Of a stretch of 5,308 nt of DNA, positions 5,291 to 5,308 are shown one piece after another; the stretch's first letter is position 1, and each line of letters starts with the position of its first letter. Origin of the DNA: Oscillospiraceae bacterium (GTDB lineage Bacteria > Bacillota > Clostridia > Oscillospirales > Oscillospiraceae); contig JAISDV010000203.1 in assembly GCA_031264545.1 (NCBI GenBank), forward strand, positions 1-5,308. Direction: 5' to 3'. The notes under the pieces were generated by a model. It made no database searches and had not been told where the DNA came from. It worked only from the letters and a program-made list of their open reading frames with translations. The position numbers were made by a program, and so were the translations under genes.

Positions 5291-5308
5291 CCCTGTATTC
5301 ATGCGGGC

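Noticed and set aside
4957..5302. Protein frames on both strands across 4957-5302
   Set aside because: They lie within tmRNA and its terminator, which explain this sequence.

Overview
The window looks like part of a Clostridia-type Firmicutes (Bacillota) chromosome. This rests on strong AGGAGG-type ribosome sites, consensus sigma-A promoter boxes, a surface protein carrying three S-layer homology (SLH) domains, and a one-piece tmRNA with an encoded CCA. Base composition is moderately GC-rich. I cannot name a genus from the sequence.

Left half (1-2756, minus strand): one long reading frame, open past the left edge, encodes a secreted modular enzyme. In order it has a signal peptide, three SLH domains, a beta-rich linker, a bacterial Ig-like domain and then a glycoside hydrolase family 115 (GH115) module, the xylan alpha-1,2-glucuronidase family. 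The C-terminus lies outside the window. All plus-strand reading frames in this stretch are shadows of this gene.

Middle (2757-3800): a divergent intergenic region of about 1 kb with no convincing protein gene but much structure. It holds a 168-bp element bounded by perfect 21-bp inverted repeats (MITE-like), a weak 41-codon minus-strand ORF, two overlapping perfect palindromes that could form mutually exclusive hairpins, a near-consensus sigma-A promoter pointing towards the GH115 gene, a small palindrome just after its start site, and further hairpins and short repeats. If that promoter serves the enzyme gene, the transcript carries a leader of roughly 570 nt with the inverted-repeat element inside it.

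Right half (3801-5290, plus strand): smpB (TTG start), a cyclophilin-type peptidyl-prolyl isomerase, then ssrA (tmRNA), followed by a rho-independent terminator. SmpB and tmRNA are the two partners of trans-translation, which rescues stalled ribosomes and tags the unfinished peptide. The tag appears to end NNDSLELVAA. The tight spacing suggests the three genes may share transcripts, driven by an extended -10 promoter just ahead of smpB.

The most unusual material is the middle region. I see no clear new multi-gene system, but the structured leader and the MITE-like insertion ahead of a surface xylanolytic enzyme deserve checking.
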